A stretch of 49,391 nt of DNA from Bacillota bacterium (GCA_023402355.1 JAEXCG010000040.1:1-49391), one strand, 5' to 3'; numbered from the stretch's first letter, positions 6,142 through 14,720 are shown. The notes: generated by a model from the letters alone, not told the origin. Program-made: numbers and translations.

Positions 6142-8163
6142 TTAGGCGTTCAGCTCCGCGCGGCGGATGATGTGGTCCTGATAGCACTTGTCCAGCTCCA
6201 CGAAGTAACCGCTCCAGCCCCACACGCGCACGATCAGGTTGCGGTGCAGCTCCGGGTGCTTTTGGGCGTCCAGCAGGCGTTCGCGGTTGACGGTGTTGAG
6301 CTGAATCTGGTGACCGCCGCGCAGCACGAACAGGCGCACGAGCTGGGCGACTTTTTCGATTGCCTCGTCGTTTTTAAAGACCGTATCGGAAAACTCGATC
6401 GTGAGCGGCCCGCCGTTCATCGCGCGCACGAGGTCCGGCTTGGTGAACGAGCGGATGAGGGAGACGGGGCCCTCCAGGCGCACGTTGAGCGAGGGCGCAT
6501 AGTTCGCGGGCAGGGGAACGCCCGCCTCGCGTCCGTCGGCCGTGGCCCCCAGGCCCGCGGCGTGCTCGATGTAGAACATGGCCGAGCCCGTGCCCGCGCG
6601 CACGCACCCGCCGCGCTCGTTTTGAAGCCCCTCCACCGCGCGGGAGAACATGTCCAGCAGGCGCACGGCGTATTTGTCCGCCGCGTCGTCGTCGTTGCCC
6701 ATCTTCGGGCACGAGAACTTCAGGCGGTTTTGCAGCGCCTCGTGCCCGGAGAAGTTGGCGTCCATCGCGCCAAGCAGCTCGTCCGGGTCGAGCCCCTCCT
6801 CGAAGACGGTCTTCTGAACGGCGGCGAGCATGTCCGCCGCGGGCGCAAGCCCCGTGCCGTGCAGGCCGTAGTTGTTGTAGCGGCAGCCCAGGGAGATGTC
6901 GCGCTCGTTTTCAAGGCAGCCCTCGAAGAAGAGGGAGAGGTAGGGCGAGGGGATGACGTACAGGCCGCGCAGGCCCGAAAGCGTCCGGCGCACGTCCGCG
7001 AAGACGCGCGCTTCGACGTCCCGCAGCACTTCCTCCATGTCCGAGGCGGCGCGAAGGCCTTCCCGCAGCGCCTGATCCACGACGCCCGCGAAGGAGAGCG
7101 CGCCGATGTTGGGAATGTCCATCCCCCGCCCGGGGATGATGAATTCCCAGCAGGCGGCCATCGCGTAGTTGCGCGCGTCGGCCTCCTCATAGCCCAGGCG
7201 CAGGAGGCCGGGGATGGCTACGTCGTCGTTCTCGTACTGGGGGAAGCCCAGCCCCAGCTTCGTGAGCTGCGTGCCCAGCTCGAAGACCTTGAGGGGCGTG
7301 TCCCTGCTGACGCGCAGGTTGATCTTCGGGTCGATGAGGCGCAGCTCCGCGCTTACGCGCAGGCACATTTCGGAGAGCAGGTTGTAGCCGTCGCGGCCGT
7401 CCGGCGTCATGCCGCCCAGCACGACGCTCTGGCCGTTGTCGCCCTGCTGCATGCCGGGGTAGAGGTCGCTGTCGCGGTTGCAGGAGAGGAAGAACGCCTC
7501 CAGCAGCTCGAAGGCCTCGTCCTGCGTGAGCGCGCCGCTGTCCAGATCGCGCCGCAGATAGGGCATCAGCGTCTGGTCCAGGCGGCCGAGGGTGTTGTGG
7601 TAGTCCCCCTCGCACCACATGCAAAAGTGCAGGATGCGCAGGCTTTGCAGCGCCTCGCGGAAGGTGGCCGCCCCGCATGCGGGCACGCGCGCGAGCACGT
7701 CCGCGAGCGCCGCGTCGCCCGCGCGAAGCGCCTCCTCGCGGTAACGGCGCGTCAGGTCCAGCACGGCGTCGATGCTCTCGCGCATGGCCTCGTGGTAAGG
7801 GCTGCCGGTCAGCCGTGTGCGCAGCGCGAGCAGGCCGCTTTTGAGCACGGAATCGTAGTCCGGCGAGAGGTTGCAGACGTTCCCCTTCTCGTGGATGAAG
7901 TGGTCCTTCGTGATTTGCGACCACTCCGCGTCCGTGTAGATGCCGGGCAGCGCGGGCACGGTCCGCGTAAAGGCGATGAGCTCGCCCGGGAGCAGCACGG
8001 GCTTTTCGAGCGCGAGGGCAGTCCGCAGCCGCCGCGCGGTGCGCGCAAAGTCGGGCATGTCCGGCGCGCGGTAGGGCGCGGGGTCGACCTGTAGCTGCTG
8101 GCGGTACGCGTGGTGCCTGCGCTCCCATTGCGCGTCCTTTATCGCAAGAATTCTCTCCGTCAT
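6142..8163 (-). CDS. Glycyl-radical enzyme (PFL-like family), substrate unknown
   Basis: A 673-aa member of the pyruvate formate-lyase superfamily. I chose the ATG at 8163 (AGGAAGG upstream); a longer frame to 8397 would overlap the divergent regulator. The active-site cysteine is C338 in the sequence ACWE, so it has the Cys-x-Glu arrangement (E340) of dehydratase and lyase members, not the double Cys of PFL. The glycyl-radical site is near the C-terminus at G649 (RVWGWSGYFVEL). It is shorter than the usual 750-850 aa of PFL, glycerol, choline or hydroxyproline enzymes, which suggests a compact subgroup. The divergent AraC-type regulator fits catabolism of an inducible substrate. I cannot assign the reaction. 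Confidence 0.9.
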   Translation of the reverse strand: MTERILAIKDAQWERRHHAYRQQLQVDPAPYRAPDMPDFARTARRLRTALALEKPVLLPGELIAFTRTVPALPGIYTDAEWSQITKDHFIHEKGNVCNLSPDYDSVLKSGLLALRTRLTGSPYHEAMRESIDAVLDLTRRYREEALRAGDAALADVLARVPACGAATFREALQSLRILHFCMWCEGDYHNTLGRLDQTLMPYLRRDLDSGALTQDEAFELLEAFFLSCNRDSDLYPGMQQGDNGQSVVLGGMTPDGRDGYNLLSEMCLRVSAELRLIDPKINLRVSRDTPLKVFELGTQLTKLGLGFPQYENDDVAIPGLLRLGYEEADARNYAMAACWEFIIPGRGMDIPNIGALSFAGVVDQALREGLRAASDMEEVLRDVEARVFADVRRTLSGLRGLYVIPSPYLSLFFEGCLENERDISLGCRYNNYGLHGTGLAPAADMLAAVQKTVFEEGLDPDELLGAMDANFSGHEALQNRLKFSCPKMGNDDDAADKYAVRLLDMFSRAVEGLQNERGGCVRAGTGSAMFYIEHAAGLGATADGREAGVPLPANYAPSLNVRLEGPVSLIRSFTKPDLVRAMNGGPLTIEFSDTVFKNDEAIEKVAQLVRLFVLRGGHQIQLNTVNRERLLDAQKHPELHRNLIVRVWGWSGYFVELDKCYQDHIIRRAELNA

Positions 8164-8226
8164 GCGGGGTCCTTCCTCTCGGTTTAAAATCAGGCCGCCG
8201 CGCGCGGCGCGCGGAAAGCTGATCTT

Positions 8227-8232
8227 ATTATA
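8227..8232 (-). promoter_or_regulatory. Possible -10 element of the glycyl-radical operon
   Basis: ATTATA on the plus strand reads TATAAT on the minus strand, 64 bp upstream of the start codon. A -35 (TTTCCT about 17 bp upstream) is weak, as expected for an activator-dependent promoter beside an AraC-type regulator. Confidence 0.45.
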
Positions 8233-8307
8233 GAAATTTCCGGCGGCATAGGAAAGAAAAAAACGGTCGCCCGCCGGACAAAAAATGACCTGTAGGAGGA
8301 TGGCGAG

Positions 8308-9090
8308 ATGCCGCTCTATCAACTGGACAACTCCTGCTCGCTGTGGCACGTGCAGATTGATCTCTACCGCGACTTTGCGTACGTGCCGCACCTGCACCGG
8401 GACTTTGAATTCGTGTACGTGCTCGCCGGCGAGGTGGAGGCCTCGGTGGGCGAGCGGCTAGAGCGCGCGCAGGCGGGCGATCTGGCGCTGGTTTTGCCCA
8501 ATCAGGTGCACGCCTACCACACGCCCGACGCGTCGCAGGCGCTGGTGTGCGTGTTTTCGGGCGATTACGTCAGCGCCTTTCAAAGCGAGATGGAGGGGCT
8601 GGCCGGGACGAAGACGGTGTTCGGCTGTCCGGACGCGCTGGCCGGGTACGTCCGGGAGAGCTTCCTGGGCCTGAAAAGGCCGGACAAATTCACGCTCATG
8701 GCCGCGCTGTACGCGGTGTGCGCGCAGTACAGGCGCTGCGTGCCCGTCGCGCCCGCGCCGCGCCGAAGCGACGAACCGCTCAGCCGCCTCATGCGCTACG
8801 TGGAAGAGAACTACCGGGAGGACATCTCGATGAAGCGCGCGGCCCGGGCGCTCGGCTACAGCGAAAGCTACCTCTCCCGCGCCTTTCACGCGGCGGTGGG
8901 CATGAACTTTCGGCAATACGTCAACCAATACCGGGTGCAGCTCGCCTGCCGGCTGATCGAGCAGAGGCGCGGCAGCATGACGCACATCGCGATGGAGAGC
9001 GGCTTTCAAAACATCCGCAGCTTTAACCGCGCGTTTGTGCGCGCGACGGGAAGGGCCCCCTCGCGTTACGAGGGCGGCGCTCGGCCATAA
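8308..9090 (+). CDS. AraC-family transcriptional regulator
   Basis: A 260-aa regulator. An N-terminal cupin-like sensor (HLHRDFEFVYVLAGEVE near residues 30-50) precedes a C-terminal double helix-turn-helix DNA-binding domain of about 100 residues (from about residue 155, with MKRAARALGYSESYLSRAF and the second helix set around FQNIRSFNRAFVRATGRAPS). The start has AGGAGGATGG upstream. It is divergent from the glycyl-radical enzyme operon with 144 bp between start codons, and most likely controls that operon in response to its substrate. Confidence 0.92.
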   Translation: MPLYQLDNSCSLWHVQIDLYRDFAYVPHLHRDFEFVYVLAGEVEASVGERLERAQAGDLALVLPNQVHAYHTPDASQALVCVFSGDYVSAFQSEMEGLAGTKTVFGCPDALAGYVRESFLGLKRPDKFTLMAALYAVCAQYRRCVPVAPAPRRSDEPLSRLMRYVEENYREDISMKRAARALGYSESYLSRAFHAAVGMNFRQYVNQYRVQLACRLIEQRRGSMTHIAMESGFQNIRSFNRAFVRATGRAPSRYEGGARP

Positions 9091-9121
9091 AAGCGGCGGC
9101 GGGGATTTTCCCCGCCGCCGC
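9090..9121. terminator. Terminator hairpin, left copy flanking element B
   Basis: GCGGCGGCGGGG (9093-9104) pairs with CCCCGCCGCCGC (9110-9121). These 32 bp are identical to 9299-9330. The copy begins at the last base of the regulator's stop codon. On the minus strand it is followed by TTTTAT. Confidence 0.8.
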
Positions 9122-9298
9122 AGCGTGTCGACAAAGTGGCATACGCCACTTTGTCGAGTTTACGGGTGATTTTTCGCTCCGCAAAACTACGTTTTGCTGC
9201 GGAAAAAGCCCCGCCCGCCCGGCAGAGCCGGGCGATACGATTACAGTCTTGCAGACGGCTTTAGGTTTGTCTGTCCTCGCTGCTTTTTTCGACAATTG
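9122..9298 (+). repeat. Terminator-associated repeat element, copy B
   Basis: A 177-bp core in the same orientation as copies C and D. It starts AGCGTGTCGAC and ends GACAATTG. It keeps the 13-bp TCGACAAAGTGGC stem (loop ATAC), the GCAAAAC/GTTTTGC stem and the CCCGGC/GCCGGG stem, whose loop is AGA instead of AAA. It lies between convergent genes (AraC regulator and tldE). Confidence 0.85.
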
Positions 9299-9330
9299 AA
9301 AGCGGCGGCGGGGATTTTCCCCGCCGCCGC
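9299..9330. terminator. Terminator hairpin, right copy flanking element B
   Basis: An exact 32-bp copy of 9090-9121, with an AAA start and the same 12-bp GC stem around an ATTTT-type loop. It is the first stem-loop met by transcripts leaving tldE on the minus strand, where TTTC follows. Confidence 0.8.
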
Positions 9331-9350
9331 TGTGCGTCTTGGCCGTTTGT

Positions 9351-10685
9351 TTACTTGCCCGCGACGGACATCCTGCCCGCCCAGATGGAGGTGCCGCCCG
9401 CGCCGCCGCTTATAAACTTCAGGTCGTCTGCGACCGCGCGGATGTCTTTGAGCAGCCGATAGAAGTTGCCCGCGACGGTGATCTGCTCCACCGGCCGGGC
9501 GCGCTTTCCCGCGCTTACGAGGTAGCCCTTGGAGAGCAGCGAGAAGTCGCCGGAGAGCGGGTTCGCGCCCGCGTGCAGGCCGCTGATCTCGGTGATCACC
9601 AGCCCCTCGCCCATCTCCTGCATGAGCGCTTCCAGCGTCTTTTCGCCGGGTTTCAGGAAGAAGTTCGTCGGGCTCACGCGCACGGGCGCGCTGTAACCCG
9701 CCTTGGAAGCGTTGCCGGTGGAGGCGACGCCGTCCCTGCGCGCGGTGCTGCGGTTGTGCAGCAGCGTCTTGAGCACGCCGCCTTCGACCACGTTCTTGGT
9801 GTAGGCGGCCACGCCCTCCGCGTCGAACGGGCAGGATTCCGGCCCGCCGGGAAGCAGCGGATCGTCCACCAGCGTGACGCAGGGCGCGGCGATCGTCTCG
9901 CCCACGCGGCCTTCCAGCAAGGAGAGGTGGCGCTGCGTGTTCTCGGCGGAGAAGATGCCGCTGAACGTCTCCAGCAGATCGGCTACGGCCTCGCGCCTAA
10001 AGAGGACCTCGTACTCGCCGCTGGGGATGCTGCCGGCGTCCAGCATGAAGCGGGCGTCGTCCACCGCGCGGCGGGCGACGGACTGCGTATCCAGGCGGTC
10101 GATGTCCGTAGACCACTCCATCGCGTAGCCGTCGGACGTGCGCTCGCCGCGACGGGCGACGAGCTCGGCCATCGCGTAGACCGCGCCGTCCGTGTGGCGT
10201 AGGTTCAGGCCGTAGGTGTTGACGAGGCGAACCGTGCCGGACGCGAGCTGCATGACGCTGCGGTCCACTTGAATGCCCTCGCCCTCCATGGCCTTTTCCA
10301 TGGACAGGGCGCGGTCGATGAGCGCCTGCGCGGGCACGCTTTCCGGGGACACGGGGGAGGCGGCGAGCGTCTCATAGCGCGGGCTGCCGGGAAAGATGTC
10401 CTGCGCGTCGTCCGAATCGATGAGCGCGGCGGTCTCCTTCACGCCCGCGACGAGCAGGTCGATGGCCGCCTCGTCCAGCGCCTCGGTGGAGGCGTACCCC
10501 ATGCGCCCGCCGACGACGCCGCGAAACGACAGCCCCGCGCGCGCGGAGACGGTGTAATCCTCTATCTTTTGATCGCGCACGAAGACGCGCAGGGAGTCGC
10601 CGGAGGCGTAGTACACCTCGGCGCTCTCGATGCCCGCCGCCCCGGCGCGCTCGAACAGGGCGCTTACAAATGCGTCGAATTCCAT
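9351..10685 (-). CDS. tldE: TldE/PmbA family metallopeptidase partner
   Basis: A 444-aa member of the PmbA/TldE family, the non-catalytic partner of TldD in a heterodimeric peptidase. In other bacteria that peptidase matures or degrades small peptides. I chose the ATG at 10685, which follows a near-perfect AAGGAGGAG; an upstream in-frame start at 10730 has no such site. It lacks the HExxxH metal motif seen in the gene upstream, as expected for TldE. It is cotranscribed with tldD (115-bp gap containing hairpins). No dedicated peptide substrate gene is visible nearby. Confidence 0.92.
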   Translation of the reverse strand: MEFDAFVSALFERAGAAGIESAEVYYASGDSLRVFVRDQKIEDYTVSARAGLSFRGVVGGRMGYASTEALDEAAIDLLVAGVKETAALIDSDDAQDIFPGSPRYETLAASPVSPESVPAQALIDRALSMEKAMEGEGIQVDRSVMQLASGTVRLVNTYGLNLRHTDGAVYAMAELVARRGERTSDGYAMEWSTDIDRLDTQSVARRAVDDARFMLDAGSIPSGEYEVLFRREAVADLLETFSGIFSAENTQRHLSLLEGRVGETIAAPCVTLVDDPLLPGGPESCPFDAEGVAAYTKNVVEGGVLKTLLHNRSTARRDGVASTGNASKAGYSAPVRVSPTNFFLKPGEKTLEALMQEMGEGLVITEISGLHAGANPLSGDFSLLSKGYLVSAGKRARPVEQITVAGNFYRLLKDIRAVADDLKFISGGAGGTSIWAGRMSVAGK

Positions 10686-10744
10686 AAGCTCCTCCTTCTT
10701 GATGCTAAGTTCTTCAGGCTCCCTTTTCACGCGAGGAAGGGATT

Positions 10745-10765
10745 GTCAAGGGGAGAGCCCTTGAC
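10745..10765. other. Hairpin in the tldD-tldE gap
   Basis: GTCAAGGG (10745-10752) pairs with CCCTTGAC (10758-10765). A weaker GC stem (GGAGGC/GCCCCC, 10776-10790) follows. No T-tract is present, so it is more likely an intercistronic stabiliser or remnant repeat than a terminator. Confidence 0.45.
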
Positions 10766-10800
10766 CCGGGAATTCGGAGGCGAAGCCCCCTTCACCCCCT

Positions 10801-12189
10801 TTATTTGCCGCTGCCGCCGACGGTGATGCTCGAGACGCGGATCATCGGCTGGCCCACGTTCACGGGCACGCTGCCGCTGAGCGACCCGCACATGCCCTGC
10901 TCCATGCGCAGCTCGCGTCCGACGCGGTCGATTTGCATCAGCACCTCGCCGCCGCGGCCGATCAGGGAAGCGCCGCGCACGGGGTGCGCGATCTTGCCGT
11001 CCTTTACGAGGTAGCCCTCGTCCACCGCAAAGTTGAATTCGCCCGTCGCGGGGTTGACCGAGCCGCCGCCCATCCGCCGGGCGTAGAGGCCGTCGCCCAT
11101 GGTGGCGATCATCTGCGCCTCGTCGTCCGTGCCCGCGGCGATGTAGGTGTTGCGCATGCGCGAGGTGGGCGCGTAGGCGTAGGACTGCCTGCGGCCGGAG
11201 CCCGTGGGCGCCATGCCCATGCGCAGGCCGTTCAGCTTGTCGATCATGTAGTTTTTCAAGATGCCGTTCTCGATGAGCACGAGGCGGCCCGTCTCCATGC
11301 CCTCGTCGTCGACGTTGGTGGAGCCCCACTCGCCGGGGATCGTGCCGTCGTCCACCGCGGTGACGCAGGGCGCGGCGATCTGCTTGCCCAGCTTTCCGCA
11401 GAATTCGGACATGCCGCGCGCCACGGCGGTCGCTTCCAGCGAATGGCCGCAGGCCTCGTGGAAGATGACGCCGCCGAACCCGCTGTCGATGACCACCGGC
11501 ATGACGCCTGCCGGGCAGGCGGGCGCATGCAGCATGGTCACCGCGGTCTTGGCGGCCTCGCGGCCCACGGCCTCCGGGTCCACGCGCGCGTCGAACAGCT
11601 CAAAGCCCATCATCGCGCCCGGGGCGAGCGAGCCGCTCTGGTTTTCCGCGCCGCTGGAGGCGACGGCCGAGCAGCGCAGGCGCGTATAGACGCGCCGGTC
11701 GCTGACGCACAGCCCCTCGCTGTTGGCGATGGTGACGCGCTGGTCGCCGTCGGTGTAATCGACGAGCGCCTGCGCGATCTCGGGGGAATACGCTTTTGCG
11801 GCGGCGTAGGTTTCGCGCACCTTCTGCGCCTTGCGCGCGCTCTCGACGGAGCCCGGAAGCATGGCGATCCTGTGCAGGTTTGCGGGGATACGCTCCGTGA
11901 GCAGTACGTCCCGCCCCTGCGCGCGCGTGTCCATCACCGCGGCGGCTGCGCGCTCTGCGCAGGCGAGGAGCTCCGCGCGGCCCGTGCCCGCCGTGTAGCA
12001 GTAAATGCACTTGAGCCCGTCGAACACGCGCACGCCCGCGCCGCAGATGCGAGAGCGCGTGGCGTTTTCGATCTTGCCGCCGCGCAGGGAAATCAGGGCG
12101 TTTTCGCGGTCCTCCACAAAGACTTCCGCGAAGGTGCCGCCGCGCCGAAGCGCCGACGCGAGCACCTCCTGAAGGAATTGACGATCCAT
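10801..12189 (-). CDS. tldD: TldD metallopeptidase
   Basis: A 462-aa zinc peptidase of the TldD family, the catalytic subunit of the TldD/TldE complex. The metal motif HEACGH is at residues 244-249 (H244, E245, H249), within GFGGVIFHEACGHSLEATAV. The start at 12189 has AGGAGGTACG just upstream. The length is normal for the family. A promoter is visible upstream (12220-12247). It acts in the cytoplasm on small or unfolded peptides; the local substrate is unknown. Confidence 0.95.
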   Translation of the reverse strand: MDRQFLQEVLASALRRGGTFAEVFVEDRENALISLRGGKIENATRSRICGAGVRVFDGLKCIYCYTAGTGRAELLACAERAAAAVMDTRAQGRDVLLTERIPANLHRIAMLPGSVESARKAQKVRETYAAAKAYSPEIAQALVDYTDGDQRVTIANSEGLCVSDRRVYTRLRCSAVASSGAENQSGSLAPGAMMGFELFDARVDPEAVGREAAKTAVTMLHAPACPAGVMPVVIDSGFGGVIFHEACGHSLEATAVARGMSEFCGKLGKQIAAPCVTAVDDGTIPGEWGSTNVDDEGMETGRLVLIENGILKNYMIDKLNGLRMGMAPTGSGRRQSYAYAPTSRMRNTYIAAGTDDEAQMIATMGDGLYARRMGGGSVNPATGEFNFAVDEGYLVKDGKIAHPVRGASLIGRGGEVLMQIDRVGRELRMEQGMCGSLSGSVPVNVGQPMIRVSSITVGGSGK

Positions 12190-12219
12190 AACGTACCTCC
12201 TGTCTACGGTCTGTTCATT

Positions 12220-12247
12220 AGTATACCCCTTTTGGAACAGTTTTCAA
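12220..12247 (-). promoter_or_regulatory. Promoter of tldD-tldE
   Basis: On the minus strand TTGAAA (12247-12242) and TATACT (12225-12220) are separated by 16 bp, a good sigma-70/SigA match about 30 bp upstream of the tldD start codon. Confidence 0.6.
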
Positions 12248-12356
12248 GGGGAAGGGGATAGGATGCCCGGGCATGGGGAAAGATTTTGGCGAGGGAAGCG
12301 GACGCGGAGGAAACGGGCCTTTGGCGTAGAATAGATATAAGAAGGAGAGTTGAGGG

Positions 12357-12860
12357 GTGCGGTTTATGCGCAGGATTACGCGGGACGAGGTTTACCGGGT
12401 GCTATGCCGGTATATGGGCTCCAGGGCAGCCGGGGCGCGCATGGATCTATGTGACCAGATCGCCATCCTGCTGGGCAATTACTTTTACGACACGATCACG
12501 CTGGACGCGCTGTACGACAAGCTGGAAGAGACGGTATTCAGCCAGCTTTACGAGATGACGCAGGGTTCGATGGCCTTTGAGACGGACGACGGGCGCGTGG
12601 TGAAGGTGCGCAACGCCTCGCGCGCGGCGATGTGCGAGGAGCTGATGGCGCTGGTGCTCTCGCGCTTCCCGGTCTGCCGGGCGGCCTATTGGGATCTCAA
12701 CGGCTACGCGATGCGCCATACGTCGCTGCCGGCGCTAAGGCGCCTGTACCTGGACTTCGGCGAGTACGCCACCGACATGGATCGGGAGCTCATCCGCAGG
12801 CTGATCGTGGAAAATTTCGACAAGGAACAGTACGAGACCTGGCTGGGGGACGCGGGCTGA
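12357..12860 (+). CDS. Hypothetical protein
   Basis: A 167-aa soluble protein of no family I recognise. The GTG at 12357 is placed about 10 bp after AAGGAG. An ATG at 12366 is the alternative, with GAGGGG nearer to it. The protein is acidic and helical in appearance, rich in Asp, Leu and Tyr, with no signal peptide or membrane segment. The middle has DDGRVVKVRN and the C-terminus DKEQYETWLG. It stands alone between divergent tldD and the parAB operon, followed by its own small terminator. Confidence 0.75.
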   Translation: MRFMRRITRDEVYRVLCRYMGSRAAGARMDLCDQIAILLGNYFYDTITLDALYDKLEETVFSQLYEMTQGSMAFETDDGRVVKVRNASRAAMCEELMALVLSRFPVCRAAYWDLNGYAMRHTSLPALRRLYLDFGEYATDMDRELIRRLIVENFDKEQYETWLGDAG

Positions 12861-12941
12861 AAACCGCGTCTTTTCTGCTTCGCGCGATATTGCGCGCCGC
12901 GGCGCGGACGCAGCGACGCGCATTTGGAGGTTCGGGAAGCG

Positions 12942-12962
12942 GCGGGCAATGCCCGCTTTCTT
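12942..12962 (+). terminator. Terminator after the hypothetical gene
   Basis: GCGGGC (12942-12947) pairs with GCCCGC (12951-12956) around AAT, followed by TTTCTT. It lies just before the parA promoter. Confidence 0.6.
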
Positions 12963-12963
12963 A

Positions 12964-12992
12964 TTGCCCATTGGGGTCATTTCCGGTATAAT
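12964..12992 (+). promoter_or_regulatory. Promoter of parA-parB
   Basis: TTGCCC (12964-12969) and TATAAT (12987-12992) with a 17-bp spacer, 55 bp before the parA start codon. Confidence 0.65.
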
Positions 12993-13047
12993 ATAAGAAT
13001 GCATTTTCAGGAACACGTGATCATATAAATATAGATCGAGGAAGCAT

Positions 13048-13824
13048 ATGGGCAAGATCATCGCCATCACCAATCAAAAGGGCGGCGTGGGCAAGACGAC
13101 CACGAGCATCAACCTCAGCGCGTGCATGGCCGCGCAGGGCCAGCGCGTGCTGGTCGTGGATTCCGACCCGCAGGGCAACGCCAGCAGCGGGCTGGGCGTG
13201 CGCGTGAAGGAAAAGACGAAGACGATCTACGAGGTGCTCGCGGGGGAGTGCACCGCCGAGGAGGCGCTCGCGGAGACGAAGGTCAAGCGGCTGACGCTGC
13301 TGCCCGCGGACATCCGCCTCGCGGGCGCGGAGCTGGAGCTCACGGGGGCCGAGCACCGCGAGTACGCCCTGCGCGAGGCGCTCCTTAGCGTGCGGGACCG
13401 CTTTGATTACGTCTTCATCGATTGCCCGCCCTCGCTTGGGCTCATCACGGTGAACGCCCTGTGCGCGGCGGACAGCGTGCTGGTGCCGATTCAGTGCGAG
13501 TATTACGCGCTGGAGGGCGTCACGTCGCTCATGGGCACGGTGACGCGCGTGCAGAAGACGCTCAACCGGGGGCTTGAAATCGAGGGCGTCGTGCTGACGA
13601 TGCTGGATGCGCGCACGAACCTTGGGCTTCAGGTCGTGGCGCAGGTCAAAAAGCACTTCAAGGGCAAGGTGTTCAGCGCGGTCATCCCGCGCAACGTGCG
13701 CCTGGGCGAGGCGCCCAGCCACGGCCTGCCCATCCACCTGTACGACCCGCGCTCGAGCGGGGCCGAGGCGTACATGGATTTGGCGGTCGAGCTGGTACAG
13801 AGAAACAAGGGGGCAAAACGATGA
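13048..13824 (+). CDS. soj: Chromosome partitioning ATPase ParA/Soj
   Basis: A 258-aa P-loop ATPase of the ParA/MinD family. The deviant Walker A motif KGGVGKTT is at residues 11-18, followed by the typical VLVVDSDPQGNASSGLG and FIDCPPSLGLIT stretches. Together with ParB it organises origin segregation and, in Bacillus, regulates DnaA and sporulation. The start has GAGGAAG upstream. Its stop overlaps the parB start by 4 bp (ATGA), showing translational coupling. Chromosomal soj/spo0J usually lie near the origin, so this part of the window may be origin-proximal; that is inference. Confidence 0.96.
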   Translation: MGKIIAITNQKGGVGKTTTSINLSACMAAQGQRVLVVDSDPQGNASSGLGVRVKEKTKTIYEVLAGECTAEEALAETKVKRLTLLPADIRLAGAELELTGAEHREYALREALLSVRDRFDYVFIDCPPSLGLITVNALCAADSVLVPIQCEYYALEGVTSLMGTVTRVQKTLNRGLEIEGVVLTMLDARTNLGLQVVAQVKKHFKGKVFSAVIPRNVRLGEAPSHGLPIHLYDPRSSGAEAYMDLAVELVQRNKGAKR

Positions 13825-14672
13825 AGAAGACGGGACTGGGGCGCGGGCTGGACGCGCTGCTGCCGGAGATCGAGGAAGAGGCGGTACCTGAAAACGCGGT
13901 CGTGGAGATCGACATCGGGGATATCGACCCGAACCGCGAACAGCCGCGCAAGCGCTTTGACGAGGAGGCGCTCCGTCAGCTCGCCGCGTCGATTCAGCAC
14001 TCCGGCGTCATTCAGCCGATCATCGTCTATCCCAGGGACGGGCGCTACGTGATCGTCGCGGGCGAGCGGCGCTACCGCGCGTCGCGCATGGCGGGGCTTT
14101 CCACCATTCCCGCGATCGTGCGCAGCTACGACCGGGTGAAGCAGATGGAGGTCGCGCTGCTGGAAAACATCCAGCGCGAGGACCTCAACCCCATCGAGGA
14201 GGCGCAGGCCATCCGCCGCCTGATGGACGAGTGCGGGCTGACGCAGGAGGCGGTTTCCGGTCAGCTCGGCCGCAGCCGCCCCGCGGTCGCAAACCTGCTG
14301 CGCATCCTCTCTTTGCCTAAGGCCATGCAGGACAAGGTCATCACGGGCGAGCTGTCCGCGGGGCACGCGCGCGTGCTCGCGGGCGTGGAGGACGCGGCGC
14401 ACCGCCAGCGGCTGTTCGAGCAGACGCTGCTGAACGGCTGGTCGGTCCGCCAGTTGGAGCAGGCGGCGCAGAAGGCGCCGGAAAAAAAGAAAAAGGAAAA
14501 CGTGCTCGCGGTCGAACTGACGAAGCTGGAGGAGGACATCCGGGAGACGCTGGGCGTTCGGGCGACGATTTCGGGCACGCCGAAGAAGGGGCGCATCGTG
14601 CTGCAATACTATTCGCAGGACGAGCTGGAGACGCTGTACGAGGCGATTCAGAGGCTCTCGGGAGGGAACTGA
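13821..14672 (+). CDS. parB: Chromosome partitioning protein ParB/Spo0J
   Basis: A 283-aa ParB/Spo0J. The conserved N-terminal CTPase/nuclease-fold motifs GERRYR (81-86) and ENIQRED (from 115) are present, then a helix-turn-helix region (LTQEAVSGQLGRSRPAVANL) and a charged linker to the dimerisation C-terminus. The length is usual. It binds parS sites and loads condensin. I saw no canonical 16-bp parS within the window. The start overlaps the parA stop. A hairpin follows at 14686. Confidence 0.96.
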   Translation: MKKTGLGRGLDALLPEIEEEAVPENAVVEIDIGDIDPNREQPRKRFDEEALRQLAASIQHSGVIQPIIVYPRDGRYVIVAGERRYRASRMAGLSTIPAIVRSYDRVKQMEVALLENIQREDLNPIEEAQAIRRLMDECGLTQEAVSGQLGRSRPAVANLLRILSLPKAMQDKVITGELSAGHARVLAGVEDAAHRQRLFEQTLLNGWSVRQLEQAAQKAPEKKKKENVLAVELTKLEEDIRETLGVRATISGTPKKGRIVLQYYSQDELETLYEAIQRLSGGN

Positions 14673-14685
14673 ACGACATGAAGAC

Positions 14686-14715
14686 GGGGCTGTCAAGCGT
14701 TTGCTCGACAGCCCC
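14686..14715. terminator. Terminator between convergent parB and response regulator
   Basis: GGGGCTGTC (14686-14694) pairs with GACAGCCCC (14707-14715), a 9-bp perfect stem with a 12-base loop. T-tracts are poor on both sides (AGTTGTCATT on the plus strand, GTCTTCATG on the minus strand), so efficiency is uncertain. Confidence 0.6.
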
Positions 14716-14720
14716 AGTTG

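Noticed and set aside
5782..8094. A 770-codon open frame on the plus strand
   Set aside because: Antisense to the glycyl-radical enzyme and its activase, both of which have clear motifs, starts and ribosome sites.
10742..10800. A mobile repeat in the tldD-tldE gap
   Set aside because: It has hairpins but no second copy in this window and no flanking duplication, so it cannot be supported as an element here.
12861..14720. A parS site near parAB
   Set aside because: I looked for the canonical 16-bp palindrome (TGTTTCACGTGAAACA-like) and saw none in this interval.
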